DNA of 64,000 nt from Rhodospirillaceae bacterium (GCA_018701215.1 JABIWH010000018.1:69777-133776), one strand, 5' to 3'. Shown: positions 15,254 to 24,597, counted from the first letter of the stretch. Notes: generated by a model not told the origin, from the letters alone. Translations and numbers: made by a program.

Positions 15254-15622
15254 ATGGCCTATGATCAGAACAATATCTTTGCCCGCATCCTGCGCGGCGA
15301 AATTCCCTGCAAGAAAGTCCACGAGAACGACCACGCCCTGGCCTTTCACGACATCAACCCGCAGATGCCCGTGCATGTCCTGGTGATCCCAAAGGGCCCC
15401 TACACCAATCTGGCCGCGTTCAATGCCGGCGCATCAATCGAGGAAATGGGCGCGTTCATGCAGGCCGTCGCCGAGACCGCCAAAATGGTTGGCGTGGAAG
15501 ACAGCGGCTACCGTCTGGTCGCCAACAATGGCGAGGACGCGCATCAGGAAGTAACGCATTTTCATATGCACATCTTTGGCGGCCGGCGCATCATGGGCCG
15601 GATGATCAAGGCGCAGGATTAG
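15254..15622 (+). CDS. HIT family (HINT-like) nucleotide hydrolase
   Basis: This 122-residue protein starts MAYDQNNIFARILRGEIPCKKV and carries the catalytic triad HFHMHIFGGR near the C-terminus. HINT proteins hydrolyse nucleoside phosphoramidates or acyl-AMPs. It often follows hisE in alphaproteobacteria, as here. Its stop codon (TAG in GATTAG) lies within the 8-bp target-site duplication of the MITE that follows, so the insertion went in exactly at the gene end without changing the protein. Confidence 0.9.
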   Translation: MAYDQNNIFARILRGEIPCKKVHENDHALAFHDINPQMPVHVLVIPKGPYTNLAAFNAGASIEEMGAFMQAVAETAKMVGVEDSGYRLVANNGEDAHQEVTHFHMHIFGGRRIMGRMIKAQD

Positions 15623-15750
15623 TGCATTTTCGATATTCATCGAGTCGCCAAGCCACCCGCTCCCCCTGCCCGGCCGCCCATTCATGGTATCCTGTGGGCG
15701 GCCGGGCAGGGGGAGCGGGTGGGTAGTTCAATATCGAAAATGGATTAGTG
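15617..15750. mobile_element. MITE-like element, 118 bp, with 8-bp target duplication
   Basis: The element spans 15625-15742. Its ends are perfect 13-bp inverted repeats, CATTTTCGATATT (15625-15637) and AATATCGAAAATG (15730-15742). Inside is a second perfect inverted repeat with 28-bp arms (15653-15680 and 15695-15722) around a 14-base loop. It is flanked by the 8-bp direct repeat GATTAGTG (15617-15624 and 15743-15750). It codes for nothing, so it would be moved by a transposase supplied elsewhere. The strong GC-rich hairpin would also act as a transcription barrier between the HIT gene and the converging oxygenase gene. Confidence 0.8.
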
Positions 15751-15785
15751 CGCGGCTTTGGTTGCCGCTGAATTTGCTTCAGCCG

Positions 15786-16916
15786 TCATGCCACCTTTGG
15801 CAATAAGGCCTGCAAATTCGAATGAAAATGGATGATCGCCGTTTCATACCGGCCAAAAGTGAAATCGCTGTTGGCTCTACTTTGCAGGCCGGCCTGAATG
15901 GCGCGGGCCGCATGACGATCTTCATCCAGCCCCGTGTCCTTGACAAACCGCGCATCCCGTTTGGCTTCGTCCAGTTGTTCCGCCGATAACTTGCCGTTGC
16001 CGCCCCGATTGCTCAAACGGTAAAAGATCCACTTGCTCTCGCTTGGGCTGATCGGTTCCACGACGATGAACAGGCTGTGGTTCGAAAGCACCGAGACATG
16101 GGCGTTGGGAAACAACTGATAGGCATAGGTCACCATGCCGTCGATGCGGCGTTCCGCCGGCGGCACCGTGCGCAGTTTTTCAATGCGCCGAAACGGGAAT
16201 GTAATTCTTGAGTTTGGGCCATAGGTTTCAACGATATTCAGATTGTCAAAACCGTAGGGGAAGAAAGTGCGATTGTGCAGCGCCTTGATGTGGTAACCCT
16301 CCATCGAGGTTTCGCACAGCAGCTTCCAATTGGCTTCATCCGAGATCTCGACGGTATCAAACAACTGTTGTTCCGGGTAGAGAAATTGCGGCATCGCGTC
16401 CATGGCGGCGGTCGAGACCGCTTCATCCTGGGTGATGAAGACGACACCATGTTTTTCCTCCGCCTTCACCGGCACTAGGCCATGTCCCGCCTTGTCGAGA
16501 TCGGGGAAGCCATCGGCGCCCGGAATAAATTTCAATTGGCCGTCCAGACCATAACTCCAGGCATGATAGGGGCAGTTGAAGGCCCGGGCACAACCGCTGC
16601 CTTCGGCCACGGGCATGCCGCGATGGCGGCAGGCATTGCGGAAAGCACGGACCACGCCGTCGTCTCCACGCACCACCAGCAACGGCGTTAATGCCGCCGT
16701 GCGGGCCACATAGGAGCCGGCTTTCGGCAGGGCGGCGGAAGGACAAAACGGCACCGGCAGCTGTCTGAGCAGTTCGATTTCCGCCTGAAAACGCTCTTCG
16801 GACAGATAGCTCTCCACCGGCTCGCGCCAAACCTGATCACCGCTATCGGTGCTCTTGTTGTCAATGTGGTGGAAGATGCGTTCAATAACTTCGTCGTCGC
16901 TTAACAATTGGGGCAT
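15786..16916 (-). CDS. Rieske-type aromatic ring-hydroxylating oxygenase, alpha subunit
   Basis: This 376-residue protein has an N-terminal Rieske [2Fe-2S] domain with CRHRGMPV (Cys96, His98) and CPYHAW (Cys115, His118). A catalytic domain follows in which EGYHIKALHNRTF supplies the mononuclear iron histidines, with a downstream Asp-rich segment near residue 315. It belongs to the large family acting on aromatic acids, betaines and similar substrates; the substrate cannot be told. It stands alone, with no reductase or ferredoxin nearby. The gene runs leftward into the MITE region. Confidence 0.8.
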   Translation of the reverse strand: MPQLLSDDEVIERIFHHIDNKSTDSGDQVWREPVESYLSEERFQAEIELLRQLPVPFCPSAALPKAGSYVARTAALTPLLVVRGDDGVVRAFRNACRHRGMPVAEGSGCARAFNCPYHAWSYGLDGQLKFIPGADGFPDLDKAGHGLVPVKAEEKHGVVFITQDEAVSTAAMDAMPQFLYPEQQLFDTVEISDEANWKLLCETSMEGYHIKALHNRTFFPYGFDNLNIVETYGPNSRITFPFRRIEKLRTVPPAERRIDGMVTYAYQLFPNAHVSVLSNHSLFIVVEPISPSESKWIFYRLSNRGGNGKLSAEQLDEAKRDARFVKDTGLDEDRHAARAIQAGLQSRANSDFTFGRYETAIIHFHSNLQALLPKVA

Positions 16917-17018
16917 GCAAACAATCTTGGACCATGAGTAAGAATATCGCGGTAGAACCTAGCCGGTCGCGGGCGTTCTGTCCATGACAGCGCGGTTTCC
17001 GGAATTTCGATCCGAAAA

Positions 17019-17043
17019 CTCGAAAACTTGCGGCAGTTTTGAG
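17019..17043. promoter_or_regulatory. Inverted repeat in the gap between oxygenase and kinase genes
   Basis: The divergent gap 16917-17209 holds an imperfect inverted repeat, CTCGAAAACT-TGCGGC-AGTTTTGAG, with one extra base in the left arm. It lies in AT-richer sequence and could be an operator. I see nothing else clear in this gap. Confidence 0.3.
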
Positions 17044-17209
17044 AATAGCTCGGTTTCGAATAACATTGTTGTCAAAAGAAGAATATTTCTAGCTTCATAC
17101 AATCAAGTTAGATCTGCTCTTTTTCCACAATAATTTGGTAGTTCAATTTTGGGACATGTATTACCATAACCTATTGTGGCGGGGGGGAATTGGGGAAGGC
17201 CGTACTTAT

Positions 17210-19108
17210 ATGTCATTTCATCAAGGCTCTGACGATGCGGCGGCTGCCGGTACACATGCAAACGGGTTAACCGGTTCACGCGCCAACAAATTATTCAATC
17301 GTGGCAAAGGTGTGACGAAGGGATTTCGTCTGCAATTCATCCTCTTTGTCAGTTTCGTGTTGATCTCCGCTCTGCCGGTCGTCCTGCTTTCGATCTGGGA
17401 TCAGCATGCCGCCTTGCGGGACGAGTATAACTCGGTCAACGAAAAACATCTTATCATTGCGGAAAACTTGAGCGGCGTGTTTGACCGCTATGTTATCGAC
17501 GTCAAGGAAGGTTTTCGGTTTGCCGTCCTTGGGGCGGACAATGGCGAGCCAAACCAAGCATCACATCAATTCCTTAAGTCATTGAGTTTTTGCGATGTCA
17601 GCATTATCGATGGCGCCAACTCCGTCATCCGATCCTTGATGGAGTCGCATGACAATAAGCCCCCCTATCCAAGCCCCGAGGTAATTACGCAACTGCGCGA
17701 TGCGGTTGGGCGGGCCAACGGCGATATCGTTTTCTCCAATATCATCCAGGATCGAGGCAAACCCCTTTTCTTTGTCGTTATGGCGCTCGAGAACTCGAGG
17801 ATCGCGATTGGCAGCTTGACCACCGATTATATTCGCAAGATCCAACGTCAGATAGGGTTTGGCGAGCGCGGTCACTCCATGGTCGTCGATGCAAACGGTG
17901 TTGTCATTGCCCATCCGAACGCGGCTTGGGAAAATACCTCGAAGGATGCCTCCAAATTATCCGTGGTCGGCGCCATGATGCGCGGGGAAACCGGCGTTTC
18001 AGAATTTTACTCGCCGCCAATGCAGGCGAACATGATCGCGGGCCATACATCGGTTCCGGGAGTGGGTTGGGGCGTCATGGTGCCGCAGCCGGTCGAGGAG
18101 CTTGAAAATCGCGCCAATGATGGCCAGAAAACTGCCATTCTGATCACCTTGATCGGCATCATACTCGCGGCGATCTTCAGTTGGTGGCTGTCCCGCTTTC
18201 TGGCCAAACCGATCGTAACAATTGATGGCGCCGCGGTCGCCGTGGCGTCCGGTGAGCTGCGGACCCAGGTGGCAACCTTGGCACCTGGCAGCCCACGGGA
18301 GCTGCAAAGCCTTTCCGCGGCTTTTAACGTCATGGTCAATCAACTGCGCGAGCGTGAAGAACGGCTGCAATCCGCGAAGGACGAGGCGGTGGCGGCGGAC
18401 CGGGCAAAAACAGATTTTCTGGCCAACATGAGCCACGAACTACGAACGCCATTGAATGCAATCATCGGTTTTTCCGAGATGATCAAGGTCGAGACATTTG
18501 GCCCCATCGGTACGCCGCAGTATTCTGAGTATGTCAAGGATATCAATAATTCGGGCAATCATTTGCTGCGTGTGATCAACGACGTGCTCGACATGGCAAA
18601 GATCGAGGCGGGCCACCTCGAGCCTTTGTACAGCCAAGTTGATATGACTGAAATTGCCGAGACCTGCATTTCATTCTTCGCCGAGAGGGCGGATAAAGAT
18701 CATATCGAGCTGAAAGTCAGCATCGGCGAAGATTTGCCAAAGATGTCCGCCGACGACAGGATGGTTCAACAGATAATCCTCAACCTTCTTTCCAACGCAA
18801 TAAAATTTACGCCCGAGAAGGGCGTCGTGGAACTTTCAATCGATGCCGATCTGCAAAGAGGATGCGTTATTCAGGTGCGGGACAATGGTATTGGCATGGA
18901 TCCGGCCAAACTGGATGTTGTCATGCAGCCATTTGGCCAGATCGATGCCAAGCTGGGCCGTAAATACGAGGGCACTGGCCTGGGCCTCCCGCTTGTCAAA
19001 TCCATGGTCGATATGCACGGCGGCACGCTTGATATCGATACGGCGTTGGCGCGTGGCACCGCTGTTACGGTCACCCTTCCGCTTGGGCGCGTTATCGATG
19101 ATGGTTAA
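17210..19108 (+). CDS. Membrane sensor histidine kinase with Cache-like sensor and HAMP
   Basis: This roughly 632-residue kinase has a membrane helix at about 36-60 (LQFILFVSFVLISALPVVLL), then an extracytoplasmic Cache-like sensor of about 250 residues (VVMALENSRIAIGSL, MVVDANGVVIAHPNA). A second helix follows (ILITLIGIILAAIFSWWL), a HAMP linker, HisKA (NMSHELRTPLNAIIGFSE, His at about 409) and HATPase (ILNLLSNAIKFTP, DNGIGM, GTGLGLPLVKSMV). The open frame reaches back to 17135 and an ATG is present at 17156. I prefer the ATG at 17210, which has GGGGAAGG about 10 bases upstream. No response regulator is adjacent. Confidence 0.85.
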   Translation: MSFHQGSDDAAAAGTHANGLTGSRANKLFNRGKGVTKGFRLQFILFVSFVLISALPVVLLSIWDQHAALRDEYNSVNEKHLIIAENLSGVFDRYVIDVKEGFRFAVLGADNGEPNQASHQFLKSLSFCDVSIIDGANSVIRSLMESHDNKPPYPSPEVITQLRDAVGRANGDIVFSNIIQDRGKPLFFVVMALENSRIAIGSLTTDYIRKIQRQIGFGERGHSMVVDANGVVIAHPNAAWENTSKDASKLSVVGAMMRGETGVSEFYSPPMQANMIAGHTSVPGVGWGVMVPQPVEELENRANDGQKTAILITLIGIILAAIFSWWLSRFLAKPIVTIDGAAVAVASGELRTQVATLAPGSPRELQSLSAAFNVMVNQLREREERLQSAKDEAVAADRAKTDFLANMSHELRTPLNAIIGFSEMIKVETFGPIGTPQYSEYVKDINNSGNHLLRVINDVLDMAKIEAGHLEPLYSQVDMTEIAETCISFFAERADKDHIELKVSIGEDLPKMSADDRMVQQIILNLLSNAIKFTPEKGVVELSIDADLQRGCVIQVRDNGIGMDPAKLDVVMQPFGQIDAKLGRKYEGTGLGLPLVKSMVDMHGGTLDIDTALARGTAVTVTLPLGRVIDDG

Positions 19109-19222
19109 GCCAGTACCATCAAGCGCATCAGGAAGCAGGGTATTGTTACATGCACATTCCAGGCGGCCAACGCAGGGTGAGCGGTCGATCCAGGCGCAGG
19201 AATAGAGCCGTCACAAGGCGGT

Positions 19223-20611
19223 TCATTCAACAAGCTGAACATTGATATGCACATCGTCCGAGTATTGCTGCAATAGCGGGCCGATTACTTCGCTGTAGGT
19301 GTCCGCGCCGGTGGCGGCGACCTCTTCCGTCAACATGACCTCTACATAGCGCCCGTAAGTCAGGTAATCGGCACTGCCTTGCACGCCTAACGCGGCGCAA
19401 TCCAGCACGGCAATCTTGACCACCCGGCGCTTTATATCGGTAGAGGCGCTAGAGGTGGGCACACCGGATGCTGGAACGATATTGCTAGGCGAGATAACTT
19501 CACCGTAGCCTGATGGCAAGATGATGCCGTCCGTGGGGTAGATAGTCTTATTTTCGTTGCGGTAAAAGGTCTGGCCCAACTCGTAAAGATAAACCTGATA
19601 GCGCGTGTAATCGGCCAGATCCACCGGCTGGGCATCGGAGGGATGGTTCGTTGTCCAATAAGCAACCGGATCCCACGTGCCATTGCCCAAGATGGTGCTG
19701 CCCGACATGTCGCTATCGCGGGGATAATCGATCACGTTCTGGGCCGGCAGCTTGGGGTTTTTGGTGCCTGCATCCATGCGTGCGTTAATGCCGTTGCGGG
19801 CCTGTTGCGTCTGTCCCCCGGGTGATGTCGTAACTTCGGAGGTGTAGCAAAGGCCAGGGTCGTTGGCCAAGGCATTGCCAACGCTCGCAGCGCCGCAATT
19901 GCCCGAAGACGGACAGAGCAGTCCGAATTGTCCAGGCGCCAAGGTGCTGCCGCCGGGGCCGATCTTGGTCAACAACTGGCGGCCGGCATTATCAGGATCC
20001 AGCAAATCGTCGACCGCACCACCGGCTTCGGACGGGTTACAGGCAAAAAAGGGCGGCGCCGCGCATGTAATGGTAACGACGCCGGCCAGGGCCGTCGCCT
20101 CCAAGGTGAATTGTTCCGCCGCACCGCCGTTGGAAATCGTATCGAGCACGGGGGCCAGAAATATTGAAATCGTGCGCGGCGCAAGGGTGATTTCGGCATA
20201 GGTCGCTTCGCTGCTGGCTGCCGTCGTAACTTTCGAAGGGTCGACATCATTATAGAAAACAATGCTTTGCACCGCGAAGGCGCCAACGGTATCGGATAAA
20301 CGAGTGCTGTTCGATATCGCATCGACGGCCGCCGCCGTGGCCCGGGTAATGGCACCTGTCTGCCCGTCCAGTTGCGCCGCCGCCGAGAGCGCCGCGGCAT
20401 CGGCGGCGTTCTGCATTTGCGAACGCAGCACAACGACCCGGCCGATATCCAGGCCTAGAACGCCGCTTGCAAGTGCCAACGTTCCGGCAAAGGCGGTATA
20501 AATCGCTGCCGCACCGCGCTGGTCCCGCGAGAATTTTGTGATGATAATACAGAGTCCCGCCAGCAAATAAGCGAGAATCCCGTGCCCTGGATTCTTATTA
20601 AAATATGTCAT
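19223..20611 (-). CDS. TadG-like secreted protein (Tad/Flp pilus family)
   Basis: This 462-residue protein has the TadE/TadG N-terminal hydrophobic helix around residues 30-50 preceded by RDQRGAAAIYTAFAGTLALASGVLGLDIGRVVVLRSQMQNAADAAAL, the signature of the pilus-assembly/TadG-like N-domain. The remaining 380 residues are periplasmic and rich in Gly, Ser and Asp. Normally TadG sits in a tad locus; none is nearby, so it stands alone here. A Crp-like palindrome lies about 100 bases upstream. A function in surface attachment is inferred only from the family. Confidence 0.7.
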   Translation of the reverse strand: MTYFNKNPGHGILAYLLAGLCIIITKFSRDQRGAAAIYTAFAGTLALASGVLGLDIGRVVVLRSQMQNAADAAALSAAAQLDGQTGAITRATAAAVDAISNSTRLSDTVGAFAVQSIVFYNDVDPSKVTTAASSEATYAEITLAPRTISIFLAPVLDTISNGGAAEQFTLEATALAGVVTITCAAPPFFACNPSEAGGAVDDLLDPDNAGRQLLTKIGPGGSTLAPGQFGLLCPSSGNCGAASVGNALANDPGLCYTSEVTTSPGGQTQQARNGINARMDAGTKNPKLPAQNVIDYPRDSDMSGSTILGNGTWDPVAYWTTNHPSDAQPVDLADYTRYQVYLYELGQTFYRNENKTIYPTDGIILPSGYGEVISPSNIVPASGVPTSSASTDIKRRVVKIAVLDCAALGVQGSADYLTYGRYVEVMLTEEVAATGADTYSEVIGPLLQQYSDDVHINVQLVE

Positions 20612-20703
20612 CGCTTTTACTTGTTGTGATTAATGTACGGCAAAAACAAGATTTCTATTCTTGCTGATTTCGACATACAATCACAGATATTCAGCTTATT
20701 TGC

Positions 20704-20719
20704 AGTGACTTCCGTCACA
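20704..20719. promoter_or_regulatory. Possible Crp-family box upstream of the TadG-like gene
   Basis: On the minus strand this reads TGTGA-CGGAAG-TCACT, matching nine of the ten conserved positions of the Crp core TGTGA-N6-TCACA. It lies about 92 bases before the ATG of the TadG-like gene in an AT-rich gap (20612-20798) that holds no gene. Confidence 0.45.
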
Positions 20720-20798
20720 AGTAATCTATTTTGTTAAAATCTTAAGTATAGTTAATGTTTTTTATCTATAATTCTATAATCTTATAATGATTAGTGAT

Positions 20799-21824
20799 CT
20801 AGCGGCTGGCTTCAAATCCACCAAGAAACGCCAGCAGATTGTCGGCCATCTCGTCACATAGATAGCCGCCCTCCTGTACGATCAGGCTGGGCAGGCCCAG
20901 GGCACCGATGGCGCCGCCCATACGGCTAAAACCGTTGGTAGTGATGGATAGAATGCCCAAGGGGTCATTTTCCTGGGTATCCAGGCCCAGAGAGACCAGC
21001 AGATAGTCCGGCGCGAAATCCTTGATGGCGGCAAAGGCGGCGGCCATGGCGTTCAAATAGTCATCATCGCCCGTGCCCTTGGCTTGGGGCAGGTTCAGAT
21101 TGTAGCCTTCACCCGCGCCCGATCCCCGCTCGTCCGCGTATCCCGCATAAAAGGGGTAGAATATCGACGGATCGCCGTGCAGGGAACAAAACAGCACATC
21201 CGCGCGTTCGTAAAAGATCCCTTGGGTGCCGTTGCCGTGGTGTACATCCACGTCCAGGATAGCGACCCTGTCGGCCTGGCCGCGCATATGCTGGGCCGCG
21301 ATGGCGACGTTATTGAGATAACAAAAACCGCCGGCCAGATCGGAAAAGGCATGATGCCCCGGCGGGCGGCAAAGGGCATAGGCGGCGTCCTCACCCGCCA
21401 GCACCAGATCGGCGGCGGTAAGGGCGATCTGCGCCGATGCTACTGCCGCGGGCCAGGTGCCGGTGCCGATGGGACAAGAGGTGCCGGCCACATAGTATCC
21501 CACCTTGCCGACAATCGCCTCAGGCCGGGCCTGCATGTGACGGCCCGGATGCAAGTGAGGTATTAAGACCGGGCTGGAATCGGGCAGCTGCCGCCATTCG
21601 TCCAGGCCATGTTCCAGGAATTCCAAATAATCGGCGGGATGCACGGCGGCAATAGGCCCCATGCCATGATCCTGGGGCGGTAAAATCTCGTAGCCGGCTT
21701 TCTCGACCGCCGCGAACAACCGGTGTGCCCGCTCGGGACACTCAGGGAACGGCGCACTGCGGCCGGTAATGACAAAATCCGCCGGATCATGCGCCTCGTG
21801 CGCGGTACTGTGAACCACACGCAT
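20799..21824 (-). CDS. Histone deacetylase-family (acetylpolyamine-type) amidohydrolase
   Basis: This 341-residue zinc hydrolase of the arginase/deacetylase fold has PPGHHAFSDLAGGFCYLNNVAIAA (the paired catalytic His), DVDVHHGNGTQ (the zinc Asp and His) and SLGLDTQENDPLG (the second zinc Asp). It deacetylates acetyl-lysine-like or acetylpolyamine substrates; the substrate is unknown. The ATG at 21822-21824 is chosen over a TTG one codon earlier. It is 13 bases downstream of the SDR gene on the same strand, so the two may form an operon. Confidence 0.85.
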   Translation of the reverse strand: MRVVHSTAHEAHDPADFVITGRSAPFPECPERAHRLFAAVEKAGYEILPPQDHGMGPIAAVHPADYLEFLEHGLDEWRQLPDSSPVLIPHLHPGRHMQARPEAIVGKVGYYVAGTSCPIGTGTWPAAVASAQIALTAADLVLAGEDAAYALCRPPGHHAFSDLAGGFCYLNNVAIAAQHMRGQADRVAILDVDVHHGNGTQGIFYERADVLFCSLHGDPSIFYPFYAGYADERGSGAGEGYNLNLPQAKGTGDDDYLNAMAAAFAAIKDFAPDYLLVSLGLDTQENDPLGILSITTNGFSRMGGAIGALGLPSLIVQEGGYLCDEMADNLLAFLGGFEASR

Positions 21825-21837
21825 CAATCATACTCCA

Positions 21838-22590
21838 TCACACATGCTGGCCGCCGTTGATGTGGATTTCGGCGCCGTTGACATAGCTGGATTGTTCCGT
21901 ACAGAGGAAATAGATCGTCTTCGCGACTTCTTCCGGCGTGCCCAGGCGGCGCATGGGAATGGTTGGGGCCAGCAGTTCCTCGGTATCGGGGGACAGAATT
22001 TCGGTCTTGATCTCGCCCGGCGCGATGGCGTTTACGCGAACGCCCTGCGGGGCGAAATCCGCCGCCATTTCCCGGGTCAACGAGGCCAGGGCCGCTTTCG
22101 AAGTGGCATAGGCGGTACCGGCAAACATATGCACCCGGCTGCCGGCGATCGAGGTAACGTTGACCACCGAGCCCTGGGCCAGTCGCAATTCATACAACAG
22201 CCCGCGCGCCAACATGATCGGGGCATAAAAATTCACCTGCGTAACCTGCTGCCAGGTCTGCATATCCGTGGTTAGGCTGGACAGGCGGCCGCCATCGGCG
22301 GCTTTGGGCGAAATGCCGGCATTGTTGACCAGGGCATGCAAGGGCTCGCCACCGAGGCGGTTCTTCAGTTCCACGATGCCCGCATCCACATCCGCCGGAT
22401 CGGCCAGGTCGATCTGCAAATGATCCTCGGGGCCCATCTCCCACGGGCAATCTTCCGGAAAGGCTTGCCGGGAACAGGTTATGACCCGCCAGCCGGCCGA
22501 GGAAAAGCGCTTCACCGTGGCATGTCCGATACCTCGGCTGGCCCCGGTCAGGACCAGCGTGCGGCGGCTATTCGATGCTGTTGTGTTCAT
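21838..22590 (-). CDS. Short-chain dehydrogenase/reductase
   Basis: This 250-residue SDR has the cofactor motif LTGASRGIGHATVKRF, the NNAGIS motif, the catalytic Ser in NVTSIAGS and YATSK for Tyr and Lys, then PGEIKTEI. Length and motifs are those of classical SDRs; the loop after beta-2 (CSRQ) hints at NADP preference. The substrate is not evident. It is upstream of the deacetylase-family gene. Confidence 0.88.
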   Translation of the reverse strand: MNTTASNSRRTLVLTGASRGIGHATVKRFSSAGWRVITCSRQAFPEDCPWEMGPEDHLQIDLADPADVDAGIVELKNRLGGEPLHALVNNAGISPKAADGGRLSSLTTDMQTWQQVTQVNFYAPIMLARGLLYELRLAQGSVVNVTSIAGSRVHMFAGTAYATSKAALASLTREMAADFAPQGVRVNAIAPGEIKTEILSPDTEELLAPTIPMRRLGTPEEVAKTIYFLCTEQSSYVNGAEIHINGGQHV

Positions 22591-22701
22591 GGTCCGTAAT
22601 ACCTAACACCTTTCCTTAGTAAGAAGCCACGGCTTGCGTGTAATTTCTGATCCGCGCTAGTCTTGGACTATCGCCTGGTATGACCCGTGGGGAGGGAAAC
22701 A

Positions 22702-23649
22702 ATGGCTGTCATCAAAGTGAAGGACCTTGCATATGGCCGGCTGCGGGCGCCGGACCTGGATGCAATGGAGGAATTCCTTATCCATTTCGGCATGCGCCGG
22801 GCGGACCGTACCAAGGACGCGCTTTATATGCGCGGCACCGACCCGGACCACCATTTACATATCACCGAGCTGGGAGAGCCCGCCTTTGTGGGCTTCGCCT
22901 ATCACGCCGATAGCGAGGCGGATCTGGAGCGTGTGGCAGCCACGCCCGGTGCTTCCGATGTTGAAGACATTGACGAACCCGGCGGCGGCAAGCGGGTGCG
23001 CCTGCGCGAGCCGAATGGCTATCAGATCGAGGTTGTCCACGGCATTGCCGCCCTGCCCGCCCAAAGCGTGGAGCGGGATCTGAACAACAGCGGTGCCGAG
23101 CCCTTGCGCCGCGCCGGCCTGCCGGTGCGCCTGGCGAAATCGCCCTCGCCTGTAAAACGCATAGGTCATGGCGTGATAGCCACGCCAAAAGTCGTTGAAA
23201 CCGCGCGTTGGTTTCAGGAAACCTTGGGCTTCGTTTGTTCCGATGATGTCTATGCCGGCACGGAAGACAATATTATCGGCTCCTTCAATCGTTGCGACCG
23301 TGGTGACGACTACACCGACCATCACACATTGTTTTGTATCCGGAATGATAAGGCCGGATTAAACCACCTGTCTTTCGAGATCCCGGACATCGATGCAGTG
23401 TTCATGGATCATGAATACCTGACGGCGCTGGACAAGTACGAGCATATGTGGGGCATCGGCCGGCACCTGCTGGGCAGCCAGGTATTTGACTATTGGTGCG
23501 ATCCCTGGGGCCGGGTACACGAGCGTTGGGCGGATACGGACCGCATGAACCTGGCGAACGGTTCCAACCTTGTTTCGGCCGAAGTTGGCCTGGGCAGCCA
23601 ATGGGGCGAGGCCGCCCCACCGAAATTCGTCGCCAAGGCCAGCCCGTAA
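22702..23649 (+). CDS. VOC-family (extradiol dioxygenase-like) protein
   Basis: This roughly 315-residue protein comprises two vicinal-oxygen-chelate domains. The first begins VKDLAYGRLRAPDLDAMEEFLIHFGM; the second begins RIGHGVIATPKVVETARWFQETLGF and has NHLSFEIPDIDAVFMDHEYL and a C-terminal ligand region RVHERWADTDRM. The His of IGHGV, the His of NHLSF and a Glu near HERW match extradiol dioxygenase metal ligands. Start is the ATG at 22702, with GGGGAGGG before it, and not the in-frame ATG at 22687. The substrate is unknown; a catecholic compound is a guess from the family. It is divergent from the SDR gene. Confidence 0.75.
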   Translation: MAVIKVKDLAYGRLRAPDLDAMEEFLIHFGMRRADRTKDALYMRGTDPDHHLHITELGEPAFVGFAYHADSEADLERVAATPGASDVEDIDEPGGGKRVRLREPNGYQIEVVHGIAALPAQSVERDLNNSGAEPLRRAGLPVRLAKSPSPVKRIGHGVIATPKVVETARWFQETLGFVCSDDVYAGTEDNIIGSFNRCDRGDDYTDHHTLFCIRNDKAGLNHLSFEIPDIDAVFMDHEYLTALDKYEHMWGIGRHLLGSQVFDYWCDPWGRVHERWADTDRMNLANGSNLVSAEVGLGSQWGEAAPPKFVAKASP

Positions 23650-23657
23650 TTTGGCGC

Positions 23658-24488
23658 CTAGTGGATCATCAGCACCGGGATCGTGGCGTCCAACAGGGCT
23701 TCCAATGTGGCGCCGCCAAAAACCAGTTCGCGGATGCGGTTATGGCTGTAGGCGCCCATGACCAATAAATCCGCGCCCTGATTATGGGCCGCCAGCAACA
23801 GGTCATCGCCAATCGAACCATGGCCATGGGGCTGGGTCAGCGCTTTGGCCTGGCAGCCGTGGGCGGCCAGATAATCCACCGCGTCTTCGATCGGCGGTCC
23901 CTCGCCGGAGCCTTCATCGATCTGTAACAGCGTCACGGTATCAGCCTGACTTAGCAGTGGCATGGCGGCACCCAGGGCACGGGCAGCCTGGGCGGAACCG
24001 TTCCAGGCGACCACGATATTCCGGGCCACGGTTCCAGCCCGTTCCGGCGGCGCGACCAGCACCGGGCGGCCGGTGTTCATGATCGCCGCCTGCATGGTGG
24101 GGCTTTCGCTCAACGCGGTATCGGATGCGCCCCGCGCCACCACCACCAGATCGGCCAGGCGGCCATATTGGGCCAGCATATCGTCTTCCGCGCCTTTGCG
24201 GACCATCAGCTGTCCGTTGCCCGAAACCGCTTGGCGAGCCTCATCAAGTGCCGCCTGGGCTGCCTGCTGACGGGCGGCGGACTCTTTTTCGAGGGCAGCG
24301 ACCATATTGTCGAGCAAGGCACCGGACATGCTTTCGCCCATGTAGGGCAAGGCGGAGGAGGTTTCGGTGGCGGCATGCAGGCCAATGACCTCGGCCTCGA
24401 AACGCTGGCCAAGATCAAAGGCGAGCCTGAGGGCCTGGCCGGCATCGTCCATCCCGTTAAGGGGCACCATGATGCGTTTGTAACTCAC
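23658..24488 (-). CDS. Tandem UspA universal stress protein
   Basis: This 276-residue protein contains two Usp folds: residues 1-140 (KRIMVPLNGMDDAGQALRLA) and 150-276 (ARNIVVAWNGSAQAARALGA). The second ends with the nucleotide-binding GAYSHNRIRELVFGGATLEAL typical of ATP-binding UspA. It starts with GTG at 24486-24488, backed by AGGAG 8 bases upstream. It is convergent with the VOC gene, with 8 bases between stops. Confidence 0.85.
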   Translation of the reverse strand: MSYKRIMVPLNGMDDAGQALRLAFDLGQRFEAEVIGLHAATETSSALPYMGESMSGALLDNMVAALEKESAARQQAAQAALDEARQAVSGNGQLMVRKGAEDDMLAQYGRLADLVVVARGASDTALSESPTMQAAIMNTGRPVLVAPPERAGTVARNIVVAWNGSAQAARALGAAMPLLSQADTVTLLQIDEGSGEGPPIEDAVDYLAAHGCQAKALTQPHGHGSIGDDLLLAAHNQGADLLVMGAYSHNRIRELVFGGATLEALLDATIPVLMIH

Positions 24489-24597
24489 AATTTAGTCTCC
24501 TTTTTCCGGCGATGGCCGTATCAGCCGCCGACCCTCGGCATATATATGCGGTTATTCGCCACTTCTGGCAACGTGCCATGGCTGCGGCGAAGTGTCT

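Noticed and set aside
15653..15722. A simple rho-independent terminator after the HIT gene
   Set aside because: The stem is 28 bp and perfect with no T tract, and it lies inside an element with terminal inverted repeats and a target duplication, so a MITE explains more. It may still stop transcription.
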